Shown here one piece after another: positions 1 through 10,725 of a stretch of DNA of 64,000 bases (its first letter is position 1; each line of letters opens with the position of its first letter). The DNA is taken from assembly GCA_000697475.1 (NCBI GenBank), contig JNEU01000888.1:84043-148042 (forward strand), written 5' to 3'. Origin of the DNA: Lichtheimia corymbifera B2541. Its lineage: Eukaryota; Mucoromycota; Mucoromycetes; Mucorales; Lichtheimiaceae. The translations under genes and the position numbers were made by a program. Below the pieces are notes generated by a model. The model worked only from the letters and a program-made list of their open reading frames with translations, was not told where the DNA came from and searched no databases.

Positions 1-1257
1 ATTCGTGAATTCCGACCTACCATCATGACAGGTGTACCACAAGTGTGGGAATCCATTCGTAAAGGCGTACTTGCCAAAGTCAACGCCTTATCACCTAAGG
101 CTCAAGCCATGTTTCACAAGGCATTCGCTACCAAGCTCTGGCTCATGGAACGTCAGCTCCCCACAGGTTTCCTGGATAAAACCATCTTTGGCAAGATCCG
201 TGATCAAGTGGGTGGTCGTTTAAGATTTGCGCTTTCTGGTGGAGCACCAGTATCGATTGAAACGCAACGTTTTCTTTCTGTGACGGTATGTCCCATTCTT
301 GGTGGCTATGGCATGACTGAAAGTAAGTGATTGTTTATTTGTTTGTACATGTATCATGCAGGATGGGGGTAAATAACTAATGATGATGCACGTGCACTGC
401 TTTTTGTTATATCATAGGTTGCGGGTAAGTGGGATTGTGACGAGGAAGAAGAAGAAGCATGGTTAACCCAAAATTGTATAGCATGTGCGGAATTATGGTG
501 CCAGAGCAATTTGGCTATGGTCATGTGGGTAGTCCAGTCCCTTGTTGTGAAATTAAGCTTGTGGATGTACCGGATGCAGGCTATCGATCGACAAACAGCC
601 CAAAGCCGCAAGGTGAAGTATGGGTTCGTGGACCTTCGATTACTCAAGGTTATTGGAAACGGGAGGACCTTACACGTGAAACCATCACCGAGGATGGATG
701 GCTGCAAACGGGTGATATTGCCGAGTGGAACGAGAATGGTACCTTGGCCATTATTGATCGTAAAAAGAATCTTGTCAAGCTCAGCAATGGTGAATACATT
801 GCTTTGGAGAAGCTCGAGTCAGTGTACAAGAGCTGCTTGTACGTCAACAACATCTGTGTGTATGCCGATCCATTGCGTCCACGTGCAGTAGCATTGGTGG
901 TACCTGTCGAAAACACAGTTCGTGATCTTGCCAAAGAACATGGGCTTGATAAAGCTGAATGGGAAGATATCTGCAGCAGCAAAGATATTCGACAAGCTGT
1001 TCTTAAGGCCATGACAAAGCAGGGTAAAGAAGCCAATCTCAAAGCAGCCGAGTTATTATTCGATGTGTATCTTTGTCCTGAAGAATGGACCATTGAGTCG
1101 GTAAGTTGTATTGGGTGTGTGTGTGTGTTCATTGTAATCCCAACCTGCTGACTGATTTCGGGGATCACATGTGAAACAGGGGCTTCTCACCGCCGCACAG
1201 AAAATCAAGCGCCAAGATATCAATCGTCGTTATAAGGACCAACTTGACACGATGTAA
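1..1257 (+). CDS. Long-chain fatty acyl-CoA synthetase, C-terminal part (5' end outside window)
   Basis: Activates long-chain fatty acids to acyl-CoA with ATP (ANL superfamily). Exons read as <1-322, 418-424, 482-1100 and 1180-1257 (TAA). The open frame at base 1 gives EFRPTIMTGVPQVWESI, a hallmark of the family. The A5-type motif GGYGMTESCGMCGIM is only obtained when a 7-nt microexon (418-424) is included. Downstream come the region with PEQFGYGHVGSPVPCCEIKL, the GDI-x-E segment (QTGDIAEW), the hinge DRKKNLVKLSNGEY and the C-terminal helix ending QLDTM. The C-terminus is not SKL-like, so peroxisomal import by PTS1 is not indicated; ER, lipid-droplet or membrane location is equally possible. 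The N-terminal half, including the ATP-binding P-loop, is not in the window. Family call is firm; which FAA paralogue it is cannot be told. Confidence 0.93.
418..424 (+). other. 7-nt microexon of the acyl-CoA synthetase gene
   Basis: The flanking sequences are a perfect AG before base 418 and GTAAGT from 425. Joining 322 | 418-424 | 482 gives codons AGT, TGC, GGC and restores the conserved TESCGMCGIM segment. Skipping it joins 322 directly to 482 and shifts the frame away from that of the downstream MCGIMVPEQF segment. The flanking introns are 95 nt (323-417) and 57 nt (425-481). Confidence 0.85.
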
Positions 1258-1845
1258 GTTGGAAAGCAAGCTCACATGATGTTGTCTCTTTTTCTTACTT
1301 TGAAATGATATTAGGAACAATGCACAAGCATCTTGATTGAATTATTTAGTATAACGTATTATATAACGCTTAATATACACTCTTTTTCCCATAGTTGAGT
1401 TGGGCGTCATTTTCAATGTGTGGGGAATTAGATTGGTGGGATTATTGGGAGAGTGGGTGGATCGTGGGTTGACTGCAGGATTTAGTGCAGGCCGAGAACA
1501 CAGCGAGGGTGGTCTTGGTTACCCTTTTCCCTTTCTCTCTCACTCCAGACGCTTTATCTCTTTGTCTCTCTCACACATACACAAGCAGCAGACTCGTACC
1601 TCTTAAACAACGCTTCTCTCTCTTTCTTTCTTTCTCTTGATACATTCTCTCGCCCATTCTATCTACTCATCTATATCCCGATCGCCTTATTGGACGATAT
1701 CAATCCCGTGCCCGATTGCTTCATCAGCGACTACAACTTTGATCAACTCATCGCTCGCTTTATTCCACTCAACATCTCGAGTTTCTTATCTTCATGGCTT
1801 CACGAACAAGACCTCGAGCACATAGTGAAACGGGAACAGTGCACC

Positions 1846-4105
1846 ATGATTATGGGTAGGTTACTGCTATGCTTACTGCTCGTTTGCGACAATGAGCTTA
1901 TATATCCCAACGATAGGCAACTCGTATCTGAAGCCTTTCAACGATATCAGCTACCCAACAACCTAGGCCATGAAGGTGGAGGATGGCCATCCGAAGAAGG
2001 TGTTACTCGACGAATCCAATCTCGTTTCCTTGGCTTATCTTCACTCAAGCTCACTCATTGTACACTACCAAGCATGGCCTTTTATGAGATCACCGAGTCG
2101 GAAATTTCAGTGATTGCATCTCGACAGCAACATCAACAACAACAACGACAACCTGATTTGGGTGAAGAGGATGATAAGGTGTCATTGTCTACAACGAGTG
2201 CTTCATCTCCCGAGTGTGTGGATGCTTTATTATCACTGGCCCAATCGAGTCCGCCGCCGCCTCCGTTAGGAGATGCCATGATCCTGACTGATAATCCATC
2301 ATCATCCACTACCCGTTCCTTACCGCCAAAGAAAAGAAAACGCCGTCGTGTCATCAGTTACAATGTCGTCTTTTGTATTCCATCAACGATAAACGAGGAT
2401 CTTCTCACCCTTCCTAACCCCGATCAAGATTATTTCATATTTCCTCGGGATGCTGTGGTCGAAGCTGTCAATCAAACATCGACACCTTTGGAGGTAAACT
2501 TTTCTATTGAAGATCTATGCGTGTGTGTATATATATACTTATCTCTCCAATAATAGGTCATGTTCTCATATCATCTCCCTCAATGCACTACTGAACCGAC
2601 AACATTGATCCATACTTCTTCCCTGTTGCATTCCATGTGTTCATGCCGATCATCCACCTATCCATCTAAACTGGAGGAATTCGCAACTGTATGTTCAGAT
2701 CACCTTGCGTCCACCACCAACCACAACAGCACTTTTCTACGCTCGCAACGACGTTTCACCGATCCATGCATACAACCCGAAAGTTGTCATGTCCTCAACA
2801 TGCGGATGACCGGTGTATCCAAGGACTTATATGATGCCATGAAACAAGTGGTTTCTAATTTCGAATCTGTATGTCAACGCATGATGGATTTGGTATGTAT
2901 CAAGGGCAACCCAATAGATTGAATGAGTCATTCATTGTGTGTGTATATATAGATACGCTTGCATACCGAAAGGATGAACAATGAAAAGGCGATTGATTTG
3001 AAGCAAGAAGATCAAGATATGACAGAAGAAGAAGCTACGATTACAACCATGTTGACCAAGACTCAAGTACAATCCGAAGAGGAGGAAGAGGTGGATCCAA
3101 TGCTCTATGATAGCACAGCTGCTGTTGCTACTGGAGGCGGTCATTGGAGCAGTGATGAATGGGACAAGGGTCGGTATAAAACATTATTTTGTCGTTTTTT
3201 TCTTTCCCTTATGCTGAACTCTCTATATTATGTCATCAGATTTGGATGATGACCAAGATGACACTGATTATTGCATGACATCACCTCACAGCAAGTCAAC
3301 GATTGCAAGTACAAGTAGTCATTATACAGCAACAGCAGCAGCACCTCCTGCTCAACCACAACCACCCCCGCCACCAACACCTGCTACTACGACTACTACG
3401 ACGACGACAACGAGTAATACAGACACAAAGAAAGGAGGCAAATCAGGGAATGGAAGCAATGGCATGAAAAAGTGTTTGTATTGTGGATCAAAGTCAACGC
3501 CCATGTGGCGTCGTGGGCCCCAGGGTGCAGGTACACTCTGCAATGCGTGCGGCGTCAAATGGAAACACGGCAAGATTCTCTGCGGCAACGATGCACCTAG
3601 TCAATCCAACACGGCTTTATCATCATCATCATCATCGACACAAGCCAAGGAATCACATCCTCGAAGGAATAGTGGGAAAGGAGATAAACGACGACGCAAA
3701 ACTTCTTCAGCTGCAATCAAAAAAGATAAAACCAAAAACAAGGCAGCACAACAAAGGAAACGTGCAAGCATACAACAAAAGATGGAATCAGACGAAGATG
3801 ACATGATGACGGGCGTGCAGTATACCTTTACTTCACCAAGAGACATTGTTCCTGAATCATTCCACCACCCTCGTTATCAACAACAACAACGAATGTGGGA
3901 GCCTAGCAGCAGCGTATCATCTTATTCCCATTCATTTGAAGAATCATCATGCAGTCCGCCTTTGGAATCGTTTTCCTCATCCCCCAACTCTTCCATTCAT
4001 GATCCAATGATGGATAAGAACTCCTCTTCCTCCTCCTCGTCATCATTCCCCTTATCCGATGCTGTTGAAGCCGCTACTGTTTTAACCTTATTGAAACGAA
4101 GCTAG
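1846..4105 (+). CDS. GATA-type zinc-finger transcription factor
   Basis: Predicted nuclear DNA-binding regulator of about 688 residues. Exons 1846-2493, 2557-2892, 2953-3169 and 3240-4105 (TAG). The single GATA finger is C-x2-C-x18-C-x2-C at about residues 479-504 ([12 protein letters not shown] ... [13 protein letters not shown]). It is preceded by an acidic stretch (E/D-rich, exon 3) and a P/T-rich linker, and followed by a basic, nuclear-localisation-like segment ([12 protein letters not shown] ... QQRKRAS) and S-rich tails. The N-terminal third has no fold I recognise. The start is uncertain: 1846 is the first ATG in the coding frame, but the same frame stays open and protein-like upstream to about 1640 without an ATG, so an upstream exon or a non-AUG start is possible. 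The x18 spacing means I cannot assign it to a named fungal GATA subgroup (AreA, SreA, WC-2). Confidence 0.82.
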
Positions 4106-4237
4106 GAACAACTATTTACTCCCTTCACATTATCATCCGCGACTACTATCCCTATCTCTTTGTATTTTATTTTCATTTTCACATTGTAAACAACCTTCTC
4201 TTTTTTCTGTTTTGAATACAATTCTGCCTTATCCACC

Positions 4238-5390
4238 TTACTCGTACAAAGGAATATCAATACCATAAAGCTCAAGTTCATTGTATCGAATGTTCTTATC
4301 CATGTCAGTGATCACCTTGTAATCTTCATCATCCAAAGACCAGGAAAACAAATCGAGGTTTTGTTTTTGGCGTGTGTCGTTGCTACTCTTTGGAATGACT
4401 GCCACCTTTCTTTGTACTTGCCAGCGTAACAAGACTTGGCCTGTGGTCTTGCCATGCTTGTCAGCGATCTTTTTGATGGTTTCATGTTCCATCAAGGGGA
4501 CCAGATGCATGTTTTCCGCGGTGAATTTATCGAATGCTTCGGGACCGAATTGCGAGTAAGCTGTCACTTGGATACCTTGTTTTTGGAACCAGTCGACGAC
4601 TCTTTGACGTTGCAAATAAGGGTGCATCTCGATTTGTAGCACAGCAGGCTTGATCTCGCAATAAGTCAATAGATCCAATGTCAGCTGGACATTAAAATTC
4701 GAGATACCGATATTGCGTAGCTTGCCATCCTTGACCAAAGCTTCCAACTCACGCCATAAATCTTGAAGAGGGGATCTTTCCAACTCTAGCTTTTTCGAAT
4801 CAGGATCTACCCATTCAGGTGGATATTGACGAGATGGGTCAACGTATTTTTGTGGAATGGGCCCTATTATTATCATTTCATGTCAGCAACAACAATGATC
4901 CTATCCCTTGGTTCTTTTCTTCCTTACAATGGATATGATACAAATCAATGTAATCAAGACCAAGTTGCTTGAGATCACGTTCAAATTGAGGACGCACATG
5001 ACTCTTGTGATGATAACAGTTCCACAATTTGGCCGTAACTACATATGCAATGATTTAGTGCCATCCTATTTGGCTCCGACAACATAGTTACATCAATATA
5101 CCAAAGATATCCTCGCGCTTTACAATACCCTCGTCAATGGCACGGCGAATACCCTTGCCAACACCTTCCTGGTTGTCGTATAGCAAGGCTGTGTCAATAA
5201 GACTAGAGACTGACGAGCTTAGTGATTGGTGATGTACATACCCTTTTCCTTTTTCTTACCGGTAGCCATTCTTGATAGCTCTATAAATCATTTTTTCGCC
5301 TTGGTCATTCGTAATTTTCCAAGTGCCCAAACCCACAAGTGGCATCTTTTGTCCACTGGGTTCCAAAGTAATTGTGTTTTCTTGTGCCAT
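4238..5390 (-). CDS. Aldo/keto reductase, D-xylose reductase type
   Basis: NAD(P)H-dependent reductase of sugar and other aldehydes, cytosolic, 322 residues, the normal length for the AKR2 family. Exons (minus) 5390-5260, 5202-5102, 5038-4928 and 4863-4238 (TAA). The catalytic tetrad is visible: Asp47 and Tyr52 (IDTALLYDNQEGVG), Lys81 (VTAKLWNCYHH) and His114 (YIDLYHIHW). The substrate-loop WPIPQKYVDPSR, the NIGISNF strand and the cofactor segment IPKSSNDTR are present. The start is the ATG at 5390 (MAQENTITL); the longer frame to 5447 has no ATG. A TATA-like ATATAAAG lies on the minus strand near 5466-5459. Which sugar it prefers cannot be read from sequence; erythrose or glycerol metabolism are alternatives. 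Confidence 0.92.
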
Positions 5391-6355
5391 TGTATGGATA
5401 TGTGTTGGGGAAAAAAGAAAGAGGAAAAAGGACGCGACGCGAGACACAAAGTGCGGATGACTTTATATCGGAGGAGGGCTGTTCTCACAGTAACGTTGCT
5501 GGATGGGTATTCACTCCGAAAAGCCCTTGACTATAGCTTATTGATCAACCGCAATGCTGCTTTTGACATGTAAACCATGCTAATACACGATGAGGCAATG
5601 TGGATTGTTGTACGTGCTAACGAATCTCAATCGATGTGCACGTCACGATAGCAACCGTGTCCATGCATGTAGGTTACTGGGATACCTACTACTTACATGC
5701 ATGGATGTTGGCCCAGCATAGCCAGGTGACGTGTGGTGGTGTTGTTGTTGCTGTAGTGACAGCTCCGTGGAAACAGGGTGCATGACTAGGTGGTCAAGGA
5801 GCTCATGCAGGAGCGTTCAGCACAGGTTTAGAGTTGTTTTTCTTTGTGCGCTGAATGCTTAACAACATTAAACTTTCAGAACTAATGCTTTTGATGGCTG
5901 CAGTAAGGAGCATTCAGAATTGGTCAAATGTAATGGTGACGATCTCTCGTTTTGTTATTGAAAGAAACATGGCTTGTAATCCAGCAGGTAGTGGAATCCG
6001 CTCATCATCCCAAGAAGACGAATACAAGAAGCTCCTGCATACCGTGTACTTGGAGAAGATGATCAACTCTTAATTACATAGCTGCAAATGATTATGCTAA
6101 ATACATTCAATTAAATCAGCCTCGTTTCAGATTGACAAGCAACAATATGTTAATAGCCGATGTGAGAAACTGCGAATTATCGAATCCGGGATGTGGTTTT
6201 TTTTGGCAGTTGCAGTACAGTAGCAGCGAGGACACTATCCGTATGACCGGGTACATGCATATTTTGTGCATCCTGGCCCATCATCCTGGATCTTGATTAT
6301 AAACCTATTTAAGAATGCCTCCTTCTTTCTTTCTTTCAACAACCCATTATCCATC
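5391..6355. other. Intergenic region between divergent genes
   Basis: Shared upstream region of the aldo/keto reductase (minus) and the NRPS-like gene (plus). A TATA-like element (GATTATAAACC, about 6295-6305) lies about 50 nt before the plus-strand start. A 72-codon open frame at 5855-6073 has no recognisable motif, and I do not call it a gene. Confidence 0.5.
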
Positions 6356-9300
6356 ATGACAACGCCTATTCAGCATTCTTCTTCTTCTTCTCCGTCACTA
6401 CCCCAATTCCACGAACCATCCCATTATCATGCATTCATCAATCTCTTCCGGCACTTGGTGACCCAATATGAGACACACGCATGCATCTACTATCAGGGCA
6501 ACAGGAGCACGTCATTCCACTGCTTGACTTTTGGTCAAGTTGACCACATTAGCACCAATTTGGCATGTCACTGGGCGCCCTTTCTACCTGCGAATGGTGG
6601 TGGTCATAACAATCATATGCCCGTTGGTTTTTTGGCCGACCACTCTGTCGACTACTTTATATGTTTTCTTGCCATTCTCAAGCTACGGATCCCTTTTTTG
6701 GCCCTGTCTCCACGAAACTCGAATGTGGCAATTGCACACTTGCTTGAAAAGTCAAAGGCTAGGTTCCTTTTATCATCGAAAAAGTATGACCTTAAAGCTA
6801 CGGATGCGTGTGACCTCGTCAACAAGCAACAATGCAATGATGGGAACACTCTAATAATATCCCATCAGCTATTTTCAACCTTGGATCTTGAAGAACTTTT
6901 AGAAGATCCATTGCATCGCGACGCTTCCTCTATTGTTAATACACGCTTCACACAGGAGGATGAGGATATGCCAGTACTTTACACTCACAGGTTTGCTGCA
7001 TGGCGTGCCATGGTATGTTATGAGACATTCCTAAGCTGTTGTTTATGCATCCTAGTTCAGGGACCACATCCTTTCCCAAGCTTGTTGTCCATACAAATCA
7101 ACGGTTCATGCTGATGACCCAGACGTTTGCTCACGATTTTCAAAAGATGCAGCAACAGCCCAAATTCATATTGGGCGCATCCGATGTGTGTTTGAATACC
7201 TTTCCTATGTATGCAAAAGGCGTTTTGTTTTGGGGGGTGGAAGAAAGAGAAAGACTAATTTTCTGCAATTGAGTGCAGGTTTCACATTGCAGGGATAGAA
7301 CAAACACTTTCTGCAATGGTGCATGGTAGCGCATGCGTATTCTTGTCCCAGCCTCTTGCGCAATCCACAGATCTGGTACTTGCAATGAAACAATGCCCGG
7401 TCACATATGCAGCCTTACCGCCTTTGATGCTTGATGACCTTGCTGTGTATCTCAAAAACACAGCTAACTATGAACCTTTTCAGCGGCTCAAATACATCAC
7501 GCAAGTATCACTGATAAATTCTGTCGCTGGGTGTTGCATGGCTGATGATGCTTATGTTTATGATAGGTTCGCGGGTGCCCCATTACGGCCAAATGTTGGT
7601 GACTTTTTAGCTGCTCATGATATTCGCTTGCAGAGTGTGGTTGGATGCACAGGTAACAAAGAGAGAGAAAAAAGCGTGCATATACAATATTCATTGTTAC
7701 GCATTATTAGAGATTGGCATTTCTTTATGGAACGATTTTAATGAACCACGAGCATCTTGGAATGCATGTAGACCATCCGATCTTATAGCAGAGTATTGTT
7801 CATGGGAGCCATTTGATGAGCTTTTAGAGGTATATCACTTGGTGATCAAAGCAGGGTGTCCAAAAATGTCACCTTGCATTGCGAATCGCGTCAACGGTGA
7901 CTTTGCAACCAATGATCTATTTATGGAGGATCCGCCAGGGTCTGGTTACTGGTGTCACCTTGGCCGTATTGACGATACTTTGGTGATGGAGAATGGAGAA
8001 AAGACGAATCCCACACCTATGGAACAAGTGATTCGTGCATCGCCTGTAGTCAAGCATTGTATTGTCATTGGACAAAATCGTCCGTGTACCGGTGCACTTG
8101 TTGAATTGAAAGATGATGTTGTGCTCTCTCATAAGGATATCAAAGAACAAGGTATGTATGATAGTAGTTATCATTGGGATAAGAACTCAGCTGACTAAAA
8201 AGTATATGTACATATAGTCCATGCTGCAGTAGCTGCTGCCAATAAGGATGCACCGGATCATAGCCATATTTTACCACACATGGTTTACATCCTCGCGGTC
8301 CATGAGCATCTGCCATTGGATGCAAAAGGAAATGTTGTTCGAAAAGAGACAATGAAGCAGTTTGAAAATGTCATTGAAAACATGTATGACGAATTTATGC
8401 AAGGAACAACCTCCGCGTTGAATGTGTCCAAAAATACAGATACCATCATCCTATCGAACGACCAGCAACTCGAATCTTTCCTTTGCAATGAAGTTGCTTC
8501 CGTATTGGGAAAGGAACCTTCGCTCATTACCACCAACAAGAGTCGCTCATTATTCGACCTCGGTCTCAATTCACTGCTTGTCATTCATCTACGCAACATC
8601 ATTACCAAAGCGTTGAAGCTATCCATACCCAACAATTTCATATATGAAAATCCATCCATTCAAGCCCTGGTACATGCTTTGAGGAGAAGAAGAAAAGATG
8701 ACCAATCCTTTACCACCACGATGGAGCAACATTACAAAGAAACACAAACCTTGCTTGAGAGTTACCTTGAGCGTGCCAAACGTGATTTTCAAAAGTGCAT
8801 TGCGGTACACCAACAACACCATGACCATGTCGTGTTGCTTACGGGTGCCACAGGATCATTGGGTTCATTTATGCTGTGCGACTTGATTCAGTCGTCACGT
8901 GTCACAAAAATCTATTGCTCTGTGCGCACCACCACCAAGGAGGAGGCCATCAACCGCATCCGTCAATCATTTTATGATCGTATGCTTGATGTATCGTTAC
9001 TGGATCATGTCAAAGTGGAAGCACTACCGACCGATTTCAATGCAACTTACTTTGGATGGGGCAAGGAAACCTATAGCCGGCTACGACAAGAAGTCACCAT
9101 GGTACAAGCATGTGGCTGGCTAGTTGACTTCAATCAAACTATCACCCATTTTGACAAGGAATGCATTCAAGGTCTCTATAAGCTGCTAAAGTTTGCACAC
9201 CATTCCATCAATCCAATGTATGTGCATACCATTTCAAGCATTAGTACTACTGCTGCTGCACCAAGGCATCGTTTTATGCCAGAGGTATTTCCACCGCAGG

Positions 9301-9941
9301 ATCCACATGTGGCACTCCCTATAGGATATGCTCAATCCAAGTACATCGTTGAGCATCTATTTGATTATCTCACAAGAGAAAAACACTTTCCTTGCATTGT
9401 GGAGCGAGTGGGTCAACTTTGTGGTGATACGATTCATGGCTCATGGAGTAAAAATGAGCAGTATCCTTTAATGATCATGGGCGGTGGAGATAAACTACAT
9501 AGGATGCCCGACTTGAAGGATACGATGATTGATTGGCTTCCTGTGGACTATGCATCCGCTGCTATTGTAGACATTATGCTAAAGGCATCATCAGTATCAT
9601 TCATCCCTGAAGATTTGGTGGGACGCGTGTTCCATATTGTCAATCCTAACCGTGTAAGCTGGTCTCATGTTCTCAAGGCAATGCATGGCTGCGGAATGGA
9701 TTTTCAAGTTGTGGACCCAAAAGAGTGGATTACGACGTTACAAAACCATCAGACCAACCCAGCCTACCGCTTGTTATCATTCTATCAAACTTTTCTACCT
9801 CAAGGGGAAAACGATGCAAGGCACACGCAAATCTGGGAAACCAAGCACACTGCAAGGCTAACAAAGATGCTGGCAAAAGCCCCGGTTTTGGACACAGACC
9901 TCATGTCGAAATATTATCAATTCTGGAAAAGTCATCCATAA
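6356..9941 (+). CDS. NRPS-like carboxylic acid reductase (adenylation - carrier - thioester reductase)
   Basis: About 1086 residues from six exons: 6356-6990, 7056-7208, 7279-7500, 7567-7652, 7711-8151 and 8218-9941 (TAA). Domain order: (1) ANL adenylation domain, residues about 20-560, with the P-loop SSGTTSFPK (about 213), the A5-like GCTEIG and A7/A8-like GRIDDTLVMENGEKTNP; (2) a carrier domain with LGLNSLL, phosphopantetheine Ser631; (3) a thioester-reductase / extended SDR domain with TGATGSLGS (721-729) and a YxxxK pair (Tyr883, Lys887). There is no condensation domain. By family knowledge such A-T-R enzymes activate a carboxylic acid, load it on the carrier and release it as aldehyde or alcohol with NADPH; alpha-aminoadipate reductase is the primary-metabolism relative but is longer, with an N-terminal extension. 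The substrate is unknown. Neighbouring genes do not look like a biosynthetic cluster. The third intron is GC-AG. Confidence 0.88.
7501..7566 (+). other. In-frame GC-AG intron of the NRPS-like gene
   Basis: The segment begins GCAAGT and ends GATAG. Its 66 nt (22 codons) contain no stop in frame. Removing it restores KYITFAGAPLRPN, the expected adenylation-domain sequence. Retention would insert 22 residues without a frameshift. Confidence 0.7.
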
Positions 9942-10725
9942 TAAGGACTTGCAAGCATTTAAATCACGTAGTAGTACTGTCATTAACTTTAGGAAAGCAT
10001 AGTGATTGAGGACTATGTTTACAAAGTAAAATGCAATCATGCATGCTGACATCGAAGTTTGGTCACAAGCGAGAAGAATAGTAATAGGATTGTACAATAA
10101 GGTTTCTGCATACCGCCTCCTTGCCAGGGAACTATACATAAGAGGGTCATGAACGAAAACAATATCAAGTGTTGTTTTGGCATATACGCCTTTAATATCG
10201 GTACGAAGCACGGGCCACCTTTATTATCATCATAGAGCTGGGTTAGCACGTGAGCAGATTGCAGATCAAGCGATGATCGGAAAAAACGGCAGAATGTGAT
10301 CCGAAGCCAAACGTGATACAATTCTGTTCCGAGCAATGTGGGTAGATTAACCATGCTTTTGGTAGTCGTAGTGAGATTATGTTGCATTATTGCTGGCCAA
10401 AGTAACACAAGGTCAAATGATGCCCCTTTATACAGATTATCTTTCAATTGGTTTGATGAATGACAGATGGTACATTGTAAAAACAAGGCGATATTTTGTC
10501 GAGCAATGAAGACATTGAGTACAAAATATAGAAAATGTTGGTATATGGGTATGTGATGTGTTCTATCAGTTTCCAAAGAAGACGAGGGAAGGCAGGAGGA
10601 GGGAAACGAGATCCAGTCACACAAGGTTGCCCGTCGTCCAGTTGCATGCCCCAACCTTTGTTCTTTCTCTTTTTTCCTTTCCACTTGGTCTTTCTCGAGC
10701 CGCGTGCACACACACACACAACACT
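9942..10725. other. Intergenic region, no gene seen
   Basis: This lies between the NRPS-like gene and the trehalose gene. Long open frames on the minus strand here have no motifs and no plausible splice structure. A short (CA)n run lies just before the next start codon (about 10706-10720). Confidence 0.5.

Noticed and set aside
5855..6073. 72-codon frame between aldo/keto reductase and NRPS-like gene
   Set aside because: No motif or leader, placed within a divergent promoter region; not enough to call.
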